From: Paenibacillus typhae
Lineage (GTDB): Bacteria; Bacillota; Bacilli; Paenibacillales; Paenibacillaceae
Length of the DNA: 64,000 nucleotides
Direction: 5' to 3'
NCBI RefSeq assembly: GCF_900099765.1
Contig: NZ_FNDX01000012.1
Span: 1 to 64,000 of the forward strand
In this document: in pieces, positions 17,321 to 27,355 of the stretch
Numbering within the stretch: position 1 is the first letter of the stretch
Layout: the number at the start of each line of letters is the position of its first letter
Translations under genes and position numbers: made by a program
The notes under the pieces: model-generated
The model's database searches: none
Told to the model about the DNA's origin: nothing
Seen by the model: only the letters and a program-made list of their open reading frames with translations

Positions 17321-19987
17321 TTACGCCCTGGCACTTTCCGCTGTCTTGGAGCCGAAGGCTCTGCGGATCAGCTTGGTCAGCTCCATCAGGATAACGGAGC
17401 CGACAGCCAGGCCTGTTGCCGTCAGCCAGTGGGACATCCCGAACGTATCCGGAATGGAGAAGATTTGTCTGATTCCCGGCAGTACTGCAACAGCATAGAA
17501 GGCGAAGCAGACCAGGACGGCCCCAATCACATATTTGTTGCTGAAGAAGCCGGCTTCAATCGAGGTCTGAGTATTGGAGCGGGCGGCAAAGGTCTGAAGC
17601 GTACGGGACAGAATGAGCGTGGTGAACGCCATCGCTACACCCATTTCATCGGAATGCTGAAGACCCAGGTACAGGGAGACGATAACCGCTGCTCCGATAA
17701 GCACACCGCGGGTAATGATTGCCTGCATCAGGCCGCCGGAGAAGATACCTTCATTAAGCTCTCTCGGCCTTCTGCTCATCACATTCGGCTCAGCTTTTTC
17801 CATACCCAGGGCAATCGCAGGAAGGGAGTCATTAGCCAGGTTGATGAACAGCAGCTGAATCGCTGTGAACGGGTTAATCCAGTCGAAGATCAGGGCGAAC
17901 AGGATGGCAATAATCGCCCCCAGGTTACCCGAGAACAGATAGGCGATCGCTTTTTTGATATTATCGAACACTGTCCGGCCTACAGAGACTGCGTTAACAA
18001 TCGACACGAAGTTATCATCGGTGAGAATCATCGCAGCTGCGTCCTTGGCGACATCGGTCCCGCTGCCCATAGCAACGCCGATATCCGCCTGCTTCAACGC
18101 AGGGGCATCATTTACGCCGTCGCCGGTCATGGCTGTAATTTTACCTTTACGCTGCCATGCGCGGACAATCCGGATTTTGTTCTCCGGAGAGACGCGGGCG
18201 TATACGCCGATCTGCTCCAGCTTGCTGTCGAGCTCTGCATCGGACATGGCATCCAGTTCCTGGCCGGTGATGGCAATATCCGTTTTGCTCATCAGTCCAA
18301 TGTCGCGGCCGATTGCCTGGGCAGTGGTTTTGTGGTCGCCGGTAATCATGATCGTGCGGATACCGGCGTTTTTGGATTCGGCGATGGCGCTGTAGACCGC
18401 TTCACGCGGAGGGTCAATCATCGCAGTTAATCCTACGAGCACCAGGTTCTTTTCATCCTCAAGTGTAATTTGCGTAGTGGAATTCGGTACCGTTTTGTAG
18501 GCATACGCCAGAACACGCAGCGCCCTGTTGGAGAAATCCTCATTTACTTTAATGAACCGTTCACGCAGCTCCTCTGTAAACGGTACTTCCTTTTCATCGA
18601 TCAGCACATGCGAACATACGCTAAAGAGCACATCCGGTCCGCCTTTGGTAATCATTTTCTTCTGTCCGCCAAACGTATGAAGGGTACTCATCAGCTTACG
18701 TTCGGAGTCAAACGGGAGCTCTGCTTCCCGGGGGAAGTTATCGCGGATTTCCTGGTAATTCTTATCAAGGCTATTACTGAAGGCGATCAGCGCAACCTCT
18801 GTCGGGTCGCCCAGCTCCTTGCCTTCTTCATTAATATTGGAGTCGTTACACAGAACTGCAATATGCAGCAGCCTGCGGGCTTCCGGTGACCATTCATGAT
18901 GCTCAAGCTCGAACTGGTCCTTCTGTCCCTCGGGCAGATAATAATCGACGACCGTCATTTTATTCTGGGTGAGGGTACCGGTTTTGTCCGTACAGATGAC
19001 GCCGGCCGAGCCGAGCGCCTCAACAGCCGGCAGCTTGCGGATAATCGCATTCTGCTTGGCCATCTTGTTCGTGCCTACAGACAAGACAATCGTCACGATG
19101 GAGGAGAGTGCTTCAGGAATAGCAGCTACCGCTACCGCAACAGCAAACATCAGAGCGTTGAATATGGCTTCCGTAGTATCAACGTTAGTATCCGACAGCC
19201 ATACACGGCCGGCCTGAATACCGAAGATAATGACCGACAGTATCAGAATAGCAATTCCTAGCTGTTTACTGAAGGCTTCGAGCTTGCGCTGCAGCGGCGT
19301 CTGTTTGGCTTCTGCGTTTTCCAGCAGCTCGGCGATTTTACCGATTTCAGTGGTCAGGGCAGTACCTGTTACGAGAAAAACACCGCGCCCGTATACCACC
19401 AGGGAACCGCTGAACGCCATATTGCGGCGGTCACCGAGCGGGGCCTCCTGGTCAATGATGTTGGTATGCTTTTCAACAGCCTCGGATTCCCCGGTCAGCA
19501 TACCTTCATTGATCTTAAGGCTTCCGGATTCGATGATCCGGCCGTCGGCAGGGACGAAATCCCCGGCCTCGAGAATAACGATATCACCGCGGACAAGCTC
19601 ACGGGCCGGAACGGTCCGTGGTGCGCCGTCGCGCAGCACTTTAGCTTCAGGTGCCGACATCTGCTGCAGGGCAGCCAGAGAGCTTTCCGCTTTACGGGTC
19701 TGAATGACACTGATTACGGCATTGAGGATCAGGACGAGGAAAATAATAAGCGATTCCATGACATGTCCCATAAAAATCTGGACGGCAGCTGCGATCAGCA
19801 GCACGACCACCATCGGGTCTTTGAAATTTTCCAGGAAAAGCTTCCATATCGGGTCTCTGTCCCGTCCCTTGATTTCATTGTAGCCATCCTGTTCCAGCCG
19901 CCTTTGGACCTCAGCTAAGGTGAGCCCTTTTGCCGAGCTTTGCTGCTCCTGCAAGCCGTCTGATACACTTTTGCGGTAATACTCCAC
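17321..19987 (-). CDS. Calcium-type P-type ATPase (P2A)
   Basis: An ATP-driven cation pump of the plasma membrane that probably exports Ca2+. 888 residues and about ten transmembrane helices. The TGES actuator loop (residues 165-168), the phosphorylated Asp334 in ICTDKTGTLTQNKM, and MTGDGVNDAPALKQAD are intact. The helix 4 ion motif reads AAIPEALSSIV rather than the PEGLPA of classical SERCA/YloB. This variant resembles the Listeria LMCA1 and lactococcal group. The start is GTG 19987, with AGAGGAG upstream; a longer frame from 20071 reads through that RBS. It is monocistronic. Confidence 0.88.
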   Translation of the reverse strand: MEYYRKSVSDGLQEQQSSAKGLTLAEVQRRLEQDGYNEIKGRDRDPIWKLFLENFKDPMVVVLLIAAAVQIFMGHVMESLIIFLVLILNAVISVIQTRKAESSLAALQQMSAPEAKVLRDGAPRTVPARELVRGDIVILEAGDFVPADGRIIESGSLKINEGMLTGESEAVEKHTNIIDQEAPLGDRRNMAFSGSLVVYGRGVFLVTGTALTTEIGKIAELLENAEAKQTPLQRKLEAFSKQLGIAILILSVIIFGIQAGRVWLSDTNVDTTEAIFNALMFAVAVAVAAIPEALSSIVTIVLSVGTNKMAKQNAIIRKLPAVEALGSAGVICTDKTGTLTQNKMTVVDYYLPEGQKDQFELEHHEWSPEARRLLHIAVLCNDSNINEEGKELGDPTEVALIAFSNSLDKNYQEIRDNFPREAELPFDSERKLMSTLHTFGGQKKMITKGGPDVLFSVCSHVLIDEKEVPFTEELRERFIKVNEDFSNRALRVLAYAYKTVPNSTTQITLEDEKNLVLVGLTAMIDPPREAVYSAIAESKNAGIRTIMITGDHKTTAQAIGRDIGLMSKTDIAITGQELDAMSDAELDSKLEQIGVYARVSPENKIRIVRAWQRKGKITAMTGDGVNDAPALKQADIGVAMGSGTDVAKDAAAMILTDDNFVSIVNAVSVGRTVFDNIKKAIAYLFSGNLGAIIAILFALIFDWINPFTAIQLLFINLANDSLPAIALGMEKAEPNVMSRRPRELNEGIFSGGLMQAIITRGVLIGAAVIVSLYLGLQHSDEMGVAMAFTTLILSRTLQTFAARSNTQTSIEAGFFSNKYVIGAVLVCFAFYAVAVLPGIRQIFSIPDTFGMSHWLTATGLAVGSVILMELTKLIRRAFGSKTAESARA

Positions 19988-20226
19988 TAATGATTTCTCC
20001 TCTCTGCAGTGCGGTGTCTTTTGTCTGGCGCATAAGCTTCGATTTATTGGACTAATACCCGTTAAACTCATCTTCTACTCAGGTTTGATACCTCAGTTTG
20101 CCCAATAATCACGATTTGGAACCTGTTTGTAAAAGTTACGGTTAATACGGGAAGGAGGTTTCAAAAGGAGCCGTTCCTGTTAAAATGAGACAATTGGATT
20201 CATTATAAATGGGAGTGTGGATAAAA

Positions 20227-21327
20227 ATGGAATTTAGCTTCACTTACGTACCGAATGCCGGTGTTACATACGATATGGGCCGCGGAAGCGGTTATGCTGC
20301 TGCGCCGGGACTGTCCGGAAACGAGGATTTGCGGGACTCCTGGCCGGGGGATTATTATTCGCCGGCTGTGCCCACACTGCTGATGGATGTGCCGAATGGC
20401 AATTACCATGCTGCTGTAGGAATAAGCATAGAGGCTCAGGAGAGTATAACTGCCCTGCGGGAAGGTGTGGGACATCTCAGGCTGCTGCAGCAAAATGCCG
20501 GGGTTCCAAGGCAGGTGACGGCTTCCTTTGCGGTTCATGTTAATAACGGCCAGCTAATGCTTGCCTGTGGAGCCGGCTCTGTAATGGAGCAGGTTGAGAT
20601 CAGGCGGGCTGCAGATATTCCAACCCTTTTCCTCGCCGGAGACTCTACTGTTACAGATCAGGCCTCGTCGAAGTACCCGTATTCCGGTTGGGGGCAGATG
20701 CTTGGACTGTTTCTGAACGACGGTCTAGCCATCGCAAATCACGCCTGTTCCGGGAGAAGTGCCAGGAGCTTTATTCAGGAGGACCGCTTGACCCGAATTG
20801 CAAAGCAGCTGCGCAAAGGTGATTTTCTGCTGATTCAGTTTGCCCATAATGACGAAAAGGAAACAGAGGACGGAGCCGGGCCTTTTACTACCTATCCGCA
20901 CTATCTGCAGCAGTATATCGATCTTGCGAGGGAAAAAGAGGCCTATCCTGTGCTGGTATCCCCGATGCACCGGCGGTTCTTCGATGCAGACGGGAGTATC
21001 CGGAATACACACGGGGATTACATTCAAGCTATGCGGCAGCTTGCCTTGCGGGAGGAGGTGCCATTCATCGACCTGGCATCTTTGAGCAGAGCTTATTTCG
21101 AAGAGCTGGGGGAAGAGCGCACCAAGCAGGTGTTTTTGTGGGCAGAGCCGGGTCAATACGCTAACCTGCCTGAGGGCGCCGAGGACAACACCCATTTCAC
21201 GGAAGCAGGAGCTGTTGAGATCGCGAGGCTGGTTGCCCGGGGAATCCGTGAAGCGGGATTCGAGCCGCTTAGCCGGCATCTTATCTCGGAAGAAGCAGCT
21301 GCGGCGGTAATGAACCGGATCGTGTGA
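20227..21327 (+). CDS. Rhamnogalacturonan acetylesterase-like SGNH hydrolase, CE12
   Basis: Expected to remove acetyl groups from rhamnogalacturonan or xylan oligosaccharides. 366 residues, no signal peptide. A beta-rich N-terminal domain (1-130) precedes the SGNH fold: LFLAGDSTVTDQ (nucleophile Ser), CSGRSARSF, FAHND (block III) and NTHFTEAGA (catalytic His). The start at ATG 20227 is favoured by GGGAG about 11 bases upstream; an ATG at 20209 also exists. The GH78 rhamnosidase and its AraC regulator lie downstream, consistent with pectin use. Confidence 0.85.
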   Translation: MEFSFTYVPNAGVTYDMGRGSGYAAAPGLSGNEDLRDSWPGDYYSPAVPTLLMDVPNGNYHAAVGISIEAQESITALREGVGHLRLLQQNAGVPRQVTASFAVHVNNGQLMLACGAGSVMEQVEIRRAADIPTLFLAGDSTVTDQASSKYPYSGWGQMLGLFLNDGLAIANHACSGRSARSFIQEDRLTRIAKQLRKGDFLLIQFAHNDEKETEDGAGPFTTYPHYLQQYIDLAREKEAYPVLVSPMHRRFFDADGSIRNTHGDYIQAMRQLALREEVPFIDLASLSRAYFEELGEERTKQVFLWAEPGQYANLPEGAEDNTHFTEAGAVEIARLVARGIREAGFEPLSRHLISEEAAAAVMNRIV

Positions 21328-21751
21328 GGTCAATAATAAGACATTAGCTAGAAGGGCATTGGTTGGGCTTGCTGCAGAAGCGGCGGTAGAGCAAGGATTA
21401 GGCTTGGTTTGGGCCCTGTGATACTGTGATAGCGGGGGATAGCTGGTGGATCTTTTACTAACCAATACCTGCTGCCCCGGCCCAGCATCATCAACCCAAA
21501 CGTGTGCTGTCATAGAGCTGTAGTTAATAGCTGGAAGTGTTTCGGAAGAGCGGGGACGGTAGGAGTTAGCCGGAAGTGTTTAGGAAGAATAGAGGACGAG
21601 TTTGACTGTTAAACTAACATTATGTTCTATATCAAAGCGATGGACCTGACACAGCAACTTGTCTGCGGGCAGGCTGCTGTTTGTGTAGGCTATAAACTGC
21701 GCTAAAACCCGCCCCAAACCCTGCCCCATGAGCCGCAACCACGGTCGGAGT
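21328..21751. other. Non-coding gap before the 51-bp repeats
   Basis: Between the CE12 stop and the tandem repeats I see no reading frame with an RBS and no clear terminator. Short related segments (AGCTGGAAGTGTTTCGGAAG-type and AGCCGGAAGTGTTTAGGAAG-type near 21.53-21.59 kb) hint at one further imperfect duplication of about 40 bases. Confidence 0.4.
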
Positions 21752-21878
21752 CCGCCAATAAAGGGGAAAATCCCACTAAATGAGCCATACCACCGTCCCG
21801 TGCCAGCCAATAAAGGGAAAAATCCCACTAAAGAGCCATAACCCCGTCCCGTGCCCGCCAATAGAGGGAAAAATCCCC
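21752..21878. repeat. 51-bp tandem repeat, about 2.5 copies
   Basis: Copies begin at 21752, 21803 and 21854 (period 51). Each holds GCCAATA(A/G)AGGG, a run of A, then TCCC; the first two continue with ACTAAA, GAGCCATA and CCGTCCCGTG. The core GGGAAAAATCCC is palindromic. Because 51 is divisible by 3, reverse-strand frames show a 17-residue repeat, but no RBS or codon pattern supports a gene. Confidence 0.8.
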
Positions 21879-21942
21879 TTCCTCCATTATTCTCCACACA
21901 AAAGCTGCCCGGCCCCGTGCCTGGAACAGCCCGCCCCTGGCC

Positions 21943-22824
21943 CTAATTACTCACCGTCCGCACGCTAAGCCGGTACTGCCGGGGGGCCATGCCGATCTTC
22001 CGCCTGAACAGCTGGTGGAAAAATTTCAGATCGGCATAGCCGACGGCTGCAGCGGTCTCGGCGACGCTGAGGGTGGTGTCCGCAAGCAGACGGCAGGCGG
22101 CATCCATGCGGATATTGTGCAGGTAGCCGGTGAAGCTCATGCCGGTCTGCTGCCGGAAGAGCCGGCTGAACTGCCGCTCACTGAGGTTGGCTGCGGCGGC
22201 AAGCCCACCGAGCGTCAGTCTGCCGGCATAATGGCTTTTCATGCAGGCGATGGCTTCTTCGACCGCCATCCATTGCGGTCTCGCCCCTATAGCTGTGCCT
22301 GTCTGCAGCTGCTGTCGGTACAGGCCGGTCAGCAGCCGCACGATGAGCGCGGCTATAACGGCCAAATACCCCGGCGGCCTGGCCGAGAACTCGCTGTACA
22401 GCTCCTGGAACTGTGAATGGCAGGCTCCGGTATTGTCTTTTATGGAGAACCAGGGCATATGCTCATCTGTGAAATAATCACAAATATCCGCAGCCTGCGG
22501 AAAAGCTCCCCGGAGCCCGGCCAAATAGTCCACCGGAAACAGGCAGTTATATACGATCAGCGGCCGGTCCTTCTTGGTTGTTCTGGGCCGGAACACGTGG
22601 CTGCGCCCGACGGGAATAAAGAACAGTGTTCCATGCTCCACCGGCAGTGCCTCATCGTCAATGTAGTGAACCCCTGAGCCTTCACTGACATACGTAATTT
22701 CGACAAACTCATGAGAGTGCTCATGCAGCTCGAAATTTTCGTAGGCACGGTTGACATAGACGGGAATATCCGGTCCAAAAAATGACTGGCCCGACATCAC
22801 GAAGCTGCTGCGTCTGACGGTCAT
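21943..22824 (-). CDS. AraC-family regulator, divergent from GH78
   Basis: 293 residues with an N-terminal cupin domain (HEHSHEFVEITYV, HGTLFFIPVGRSHVF) and a C-terminal double helix-turn-helix (LGGLAAAANLSERQFSRLFR and VAETAAAVGYADLKFFHQLF, ending APRQYR). It is transcribed away from the rhamnosidase gene with 213 bases between them, so it likely controls that gene. GAGGAG lies 8 bases before the ATG. Confidence 0.9.
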   Translation of the reverse strand: MTVRRSSFVMSGQSFFGPDIPVYVNRAYENFELHEHSHEFVEITYVSEGSGVHYIDDEALPVEHGTLFFIPVGRSHVFRPRTTKKDRPLIVYNCLFPVDYLAGLRGAFPQAADICDYFTDEHMPWFSIKDNTGACHSQFQELYSEFSARPPGYLAVIAALIVRLLTGLYRQQLQTGTAIGARPQWMAVEEAIACMKSHYAGRLTLGGLAAAANLSERQFSRLFRQQTGMSFTGYLHNIRMDAACRLLADTTLSVAETAAAVGYADLKFFHQLFRRKIGMAPRQYRLSVRTVSN

Positions 22825-23037
22825 ACGGATTACTCCTCTGCAACGTTGATTAACGTACTGACTTCATCCTAAGCAATCAGGCCGTGAATGTCCAGATTCG
22901 CCTATAACAATGTCCGGAATAGCCCCCTTATCCAATCAATCTGCCCCATACAATAGACGTAGAAATGCCGGAAACGGAGGGAAGCAGGAGACCGTGACGG
23001 GCTTTAGGACTACATCTTATTTAAAGGAGCGGCATAA

Positions 23038-25704
23038 ATGACCCAGTGTAAAGTGTTGAACCTGATGGTGAATTACAGAAGGAATCCCTTGGGAATGGAT
23101 GATCTTATCCCCCGGCTCAGCTGGCAGATCCAGGCGCAGACAAGAGGCTTCATCCAATCCGCCTATCAGATTCAGGCAGGCTATGATCCGTCTTTTGAAG
23201 CAGAAGCAGAGCTCGTGTGGGATACCGGAAAGGTCGTATCTGATTCCAGTGTGCACATTGAATACCGGGGCCAGACCCTGCGGCCGCGCACGCGATATTT
23301 TTTCAGGGTACGGGTATGGGACTCCCGGGATTACGCCTCAGCCTGGAGCGAACCGGCATACTGGGAAACCGCATTGCTTTCAACGCAAAACTGGCAGGCG
23401 AGCTGGATAACCGCACCCGTTCCAGGGCAGCTCGCTGAGAACAGCGAAGACCCGTGTGATTATTTCCGCACAGAATTTGCGCTTCCCGCAGGGGTCGTCT
23501 CAGCACGGATCTACGCGACCTCACTCGGCCTGTACCGCTTGTATGTAAACGGTTCCCCGGCGGATGATACGCTGTTTAACCCCGGCTGGACGAGCTACAA
23601 CAAACGGCTGCAGTACCAGACCTATGATGTGACCCGGATGCTCACGGCGGGCGGAAATACACTTGGCTGTATCGTAGGCAACGGCTGGTATAAAGGCTAT
23701 TTGGCCTGGGACGGAAGCAAAGACCATTACGGCAAACAGCGTGCGTTACTCGTTCAGCTGCATATTACGTTAGCCGATGGCACGGAACAAATCATTGTCA
23801 CAGACGGCAGCTGGCGCACTTCAACCGGACCGCTGCTGATGTCAGAGCTGTATCACGGCGAAACCTATGATGCGCGGCTTGAGCCGGATGGATGGGCTTC
23901 TCCCGGCTTCGCGGACCACCATTGGAAGCAAGCGGTACTCACGGATGCTCCGCCTCCGCTGCTGGTAGCACAGGAGAACGAGCCGGCCCGGATTGTTGAT
24001 ACCATTAAGCCTATTGCGGTCATAACTACACCGGCAGGCGCAGCTGTGCTGGATATGGGCCAGAATATGGTCGGCTGGGTCAGATTTACAGTGAAGGCTG
24101 AAGCCGGTACAGAGGTCACGCTGCAGCATGCCGAGGTGCTGGACCGGGACGGTAATTTTTATACCGGTAACCTGCGCTCCGCCAGGCAGACCGTGACTTA
24201 TATTTGCCGGGGCGGAGATCCGGAGACATTTGAGCCGCATTTTACATTCCAGGGCTTCCGTTATGTCCAAGTGACGGGTGTGCCGCACGATCAGCTGCTG
24301 GACCAGTTCACCGGCTGTGTGATCCATTCCGATCTGGAGCAGACCGGCAGCTTCAGCTGCTCGGATGAGCTGGTGAACCGGCTGCAGCATAACATTCTAT
24401 GGGGCCAGAAGGGGAATTTCCTAGATGTGCCGACCGACTGCCCGCAGCGTGACGAAAGACTGGGCTGGACGGGGGATGCGCAGGTGTTCATCCGTACGGC
24501 GGCCTTTAATATGAATGTGGTGCCTTTTTTTGAAAAATGGTTAAAGGATCTCGCTGCGGACCAGGAGGCGGACGGAAGAGTGCCGCATGTCATTCCTGAC
24601 ATCCCCACAGCAGGTTATGGCTCTTCGGCCTGGGGGGATGCCGCCGTCATTTGTCCGTGGACACTTTACCAGTGCTATGGGGACGTCCGCATCCTGCAGC
24701 AGCAGTATCCGAGCATGAAGGCTTGGGTGGAATACATCCGGGCCCAGGGCGAGCATGAGTTTCTGTGGAATACCGGCCATCACTTCGGCGACTGGCTGGG
24801 TCTGGATGCCAAGGAGAACAGCTATATCGGGGCAACGCCGAAGGATCTGATCGCCACCGCCTTTTTCGCCTATTCAACAGAGCTTTTATCCAAAACCGCA
24901 GAGGTAACCGGACAGCAGGAGGAGGCTGAGAAATACCGCCGGCTGCACAGCAATATCATTCGCTCTTTCCGTGAGGAATTCGTAACGCCAAGCGGCCGGT
25001 TGGCCTCACCGACACAAACGGCTTATGCCGTTGCACTGATGTTCGATCTTTTGGAGGAAAAGGACCGTCCCCGTGCGGCCGCGATGCTAGCTGATCATGT
25101 AAAAGAAAACGGAACCCATCTGACGACCGGCTTTGTGGGGACGCCGTATCTGTGCCTGGTCCTGTCCCGCTTCGGGTACAATGGCCTGGCCTATGAGCTG
25201 GTGCTGCAGAAGGAATACCCTTCCTGGCTGTATTCCGTCCTTCAGGGGGCGACGACGATCTGGGAGCACTGGGATGGAATCAAGCCGGACGGCTCCTTCT
25301 GGAGCGACAATATGAACTCTTACAACCATTACGCTTACGGCGCTGTCGGGGACTGGCTCTACCGTATTGCCGGGGGGATCGAGCTTATCGAGCCGGGCTA
25401 CAAAAAAATCCGCATCCAGCCGCAGCCGGGCGGTCAGCTCACTTGGGCGGAAGCATCCTACAGCTCTGTATACGGCCGAATCCAGTCCGCATGGAGCAGA
25501 CAGCCGGATGGTTCACTTGCGCTGAAGATAACGGTCCCGGCCAATACTTCGGCTGAGCTCATACTGCCGCCCGGGCAGCAGGGAAAAATTATGGAGAGCG
25601 GGGAAGCGCTGGATCATGTAAGCGGGGTTCTATCCGCAGAAGAGAACGCCGGCGGCCGGAAGCTGACTATAGGATCGGGGAGTTACCGGTTCACGATAGC
25701 TTAA
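23038..25704 (+). CDS. Alpha-L-rhamnosidase, GH78
   Basis: Releases terminal alpha-L-rhamnose from flavonoid glycosides or pectic oligosaccharides; cytoplasmic. 888 residues, the family's normal length: N-terminal beta domains (fibronectin-like, then two carbohydrate-binding-like), an alpha/alpha barrel, and a C-terminal beta sandwich. The catalytic stretch TDCPQRDERLGWTGDAQVF is intact near residue 465, and HWDGIKPDGSFW marks the second half of the active site. AAAGGAGC precedes the ATG. It is flanked by a divergent AraC regulator and a strong terminator, so it is monocistronic. Confidence 0.93.
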   Translation: MTQCKVLNLMVNYRRNPLGMDDLIPRLSWQIQAQTRGFIQSAYQIQAGYDPSFEAEAELVWDTGKVVSDSSVHIEYRGQTLRPRTRYFFRVRVWDSRDYASAWSEPAYWETALLSTQNWQASWITAPVPGQLAENSEDPCDYFRTEFALPAGVVSARIYATSLGLYRLYVNGSPADDTLFNPGWTSYNKRLQYQTYDVTRMLTAGGNTLGCIVGNGWYKGYLAWDGSKDHYGKQRALLVQLHITLADGTEQIIVTDGSWRTSTGPLLMSELYHGETYDARLEPDGWASPGFADHHWKQAVLTDAPPPLLVAQENEPARIVDTIKPIAVITTPAGAAVLDMGQNMVGWVRFTVKAEAGTEVTLQHAEVLDRDGNFYTGNLRSARQTVTYICRGGDPETFEPHFTFQGFRYVQVTGVPHDQLLDQFTGCVIHSDLEQTGSFSCSDELVNRLQHNILWGQKGNFLDVPTDCPQRDERLGWTGDAQVFIRTAAFNMNVVPFFEKWLKDLAADQEADGRVPHVIPDIPTAGYGSSAWGDAAVICPWTLYQCYGDVRILQQQYPSMKAWVEYIRAQGEHEFLWNTGHHFGDWLGLDAKENSYIGATPKDLIATAFFAYSTELLSKTAEVTGQQEEAEKYRRLHSNIIRSFREEFVTPSGRLASPTQTAYAVALMFDLLEEKDRPRAAAMLADHVKENGTHLTTGFVGTPYLCLVLSRFGYNGLAYELVLQKEYPSWLYSVLQGATTIWEHWDGIKPDGSFWSDNMNSYNHYAYGAVGDWLYRIAGGIELIEPGYKKIRIQPQPGGQLTWAEASYSSVYGRIQSAWSRQPDGSLALKITVPANTSAELILPPGQQGKIMESGEALDHVSGVLSAEENAGGRKLTIGSGSYRFTIA

Positions 25705-25716
25705 CCCTATTATTGC

Positions 25717-25774
25717 AAAAAAAAAAGCGGCGGCTAAAGACGGGAATATAGTGTCTTTAGACTGCCGCTTTTTA
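25717..25774. terminator. Bidirectional terminator
   Basis: A run of A, AGCGGC, CTAAAGAC, a loop, GTCTTTAG, GCCGCT and a run of T. It lies between the convergent GH78 and rarD genes. Confidence 0.88.
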
Positions 25775-25793
25775 ATAGGGTTAACGGGGACGA

Positions 25794-26672
25794 TTAATTT
25801 GCCTTGGCAAGCTTTGTGCTGCGGACCGAGGAGGCGGCGTATACGACAAGCGCTGTCCAGATAAGTGCGAAGCCGAGGAGCAGAACAGGCGAGACCGTTT
25901 CCTTAAACACAAATATGCTCAATAACAGCATAATGGTCGGCCCGATGTATTGTACAAAGCCCAGCGCGGACAGTGACATCCGGGCAGCTGCCCGGGCAAA
26001 AAAGAGCAGCGGCAGGGCTGTTACCGCGCCGGAGAGAAGCAACCCGGCAAACATTGACAGGGACAGCGACCAGGCTGTAGACGCTCCTGTAATCGCCAAA
26101 TAGATCCAGTAGCCGAGCGCGACGGGCAAAACTACGGCTGTCTCAGACAGCAGGCCCACAGAAGCATCCTGCATGGTTTTCTTTTTAGCTAGGCCGTACA
26201 GGCCGAAAGACACGGCCAGCGAGATCGCGATCCACGGGAAACGTCCATAGTTGATGGCGATAATAAGCACTGCGGCGCTGGCGATGGCAATCGCGAGCCA
26301 TTGGCCGCGGTTTGGCTTTTCATGAAGGAAGACGACTGCAAGCAGCACATTTAACAGCGGGTTCAAATAATAACCGAGACTGGTCTCGACGACATGCCCG
26401 TTATTCACCGCCCAGATAAAGATGAGCCAATTCACAGCAATCAGCAGTCCGCTGGCTGTGAGCGGTAACAGCTGTGAGCGGCTGGCCGCAATCCGCCTGA
26501 TGTCACCCCAGCGGCGCTGGACGGCGACAAGAACAGCCATGAAGACGAACGACCAGACTACCCGGTGTGACAGAATCTCGCCTGCCGGCACATCATTAAA
26601 TAATTTCCAATACAGCGGGAGAATTCCCCACATGATATAAGCGATTATAGCGTTGACCAATCCGTTATTCAT
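25794..26672 (-). CDS. rarD: RarD-like EamA-family permease
   Basis: 292 residues with ten predicted transmembrane helices in two EamA repeats. The N-terminal AYIMWGILPLYWKLF and NNGHVVETSLGYYLNPL are RarD hallmarks. The transported substrate is not established for this family. GAGGAG lies 8 bases before the ATG. It is 27 bases downstream of the P-loop protein on the same strand and may be co-transcribed with it. Confidence 0.88.
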   Translation of the reverse strand: MNNGLVNAIIAYIMWGILPLYWKLFNDVPAGEILSHRVVWSFVFMAVLVAVQRRWGDIRRIAASRSQLLPLTASGLLIAVNWLIFIWAVNNGHVVETSLGYYLNPLLNVLLAVVFLHEKPNRGQWLAIAIASAAVLIIAINYGRFPWIAISLAVSFGLYGLAKKKTMQDASVGLLSETAVVLPVALGYWIYLAITGASTAWSLSLSMFAGLLLSGAVTALPLLFFARAAARMSLSALGFVQYIGPTIMLLLSIFVFKETVSPVLLLGFALIWTALVVYAASSVRSTKLAKAN

Positions 26673-26699
26673 TTCCGATTCTCCTCTTCACGTCTAACA

Positions 26700-27260
26700 C
26701 TACAGCTGAAAGCTCTCTTTAATTCTCTGTGCGACCTCAGCGGCAGACAGGCTCGTATTGTTGATTCTTAAGTAACGCTCCCTGGTAATTTCCCCCTCAT
26801 GAGAATTCAGCCGGTGCTGTTCCATCGTCTGCAGCAGGTTCTGCTCGGAGCGGGCGACATCCCGTTTGGTGGGCTTATGCTCAAGCCGGTGCGGTGTTTT
26901 GTTCCGTTCCAGCCGCTCCTCAAGTGCGGTCTCAAGCTCAACCAGGTATACTTCACCGCCCCGGTCTTCGATTATCCTGCAGACGGATTCGATGTAATCC
27001 CAGTCGTTCTGGAGATCAAAGGCCCATACGTAGGTGAAAATCATACCATACAGTTCGCTGCCGGCTGCCGTCTCGAATATGTCCTGGCGGAATTTGTCGA
27101 CGAGCCTCCACATTTCCGGGCTGAAGCCGAAAAAAGGCACCAGCAGCTCAATCGTCATATGGTTGTGGAACAGCTTCAGCTCTGTGATCTTTTCCAGCTC
27201 ATGACCGATAGTCATTTTGCCGGAGGCCTGCGGCCCGAACAGAATGATCAGCTTCATCAT
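26700..27260 (-). CDS. P-loop nucleotide kinase-like protein
   Basis: 186 residues with a Walker A motif at the N-terminus (ILFGPQASGKMTIGHEL) and a C-terminal ERYLRINNTSLSAAEVAQRI typical of small shikimate-kinase-like AAA proteins of Bacillota. No substrate is known. AGGGGAC precedes the paired ATG codons. It is probably the first gene of a two-gene unit with rarD. Confidence 0.7.
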   Translation of the reverse strand: MMKLIILFGPQASGKMTIGHELEKITELKLFHNHMTIELLVPFFGFSPEMWRLVDKFRQDIFETAAGSELYGMIFTYVWAFDLQNDWDYIESVCRIIEDRGGEVYLVELETALEERLERNKTPHRLEHKPTKRDVARSEQNLLQTMEQHRLNSHEGEITRERYLRINNTSLSAAEVAQRIKESFQL

Positions 27261-27355
27261 CTAAGTCCCCTTTTGAGTATTTTGATTCATAATAACAAGC
27301 TTAGAGGGTAATGAACAGTATGGGCAGTGATGACAATGAACGAGGGGGTTACACA

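Noticed and set aside
20175-20212. A tiny leader peptide (ATG, 7 codons) before the CE12 gene.
   Set aside because: No proper RBS at the right distance; the region reads better as a promoter -10 area.
21752-21878. Regularly spaced repeats considered as a CRISPR array.
   Set aside because: The repeats are contiguous with no unique spacers, and no cas genes are nearby.
21580-21897. A reverse frame with a 17-residue Gly/Phe-rich repeat.
   Set aside because: The repeat is the by-product of a 51-bp DNA repeat; there is no RBS, and forward frames across it look equally plausible.
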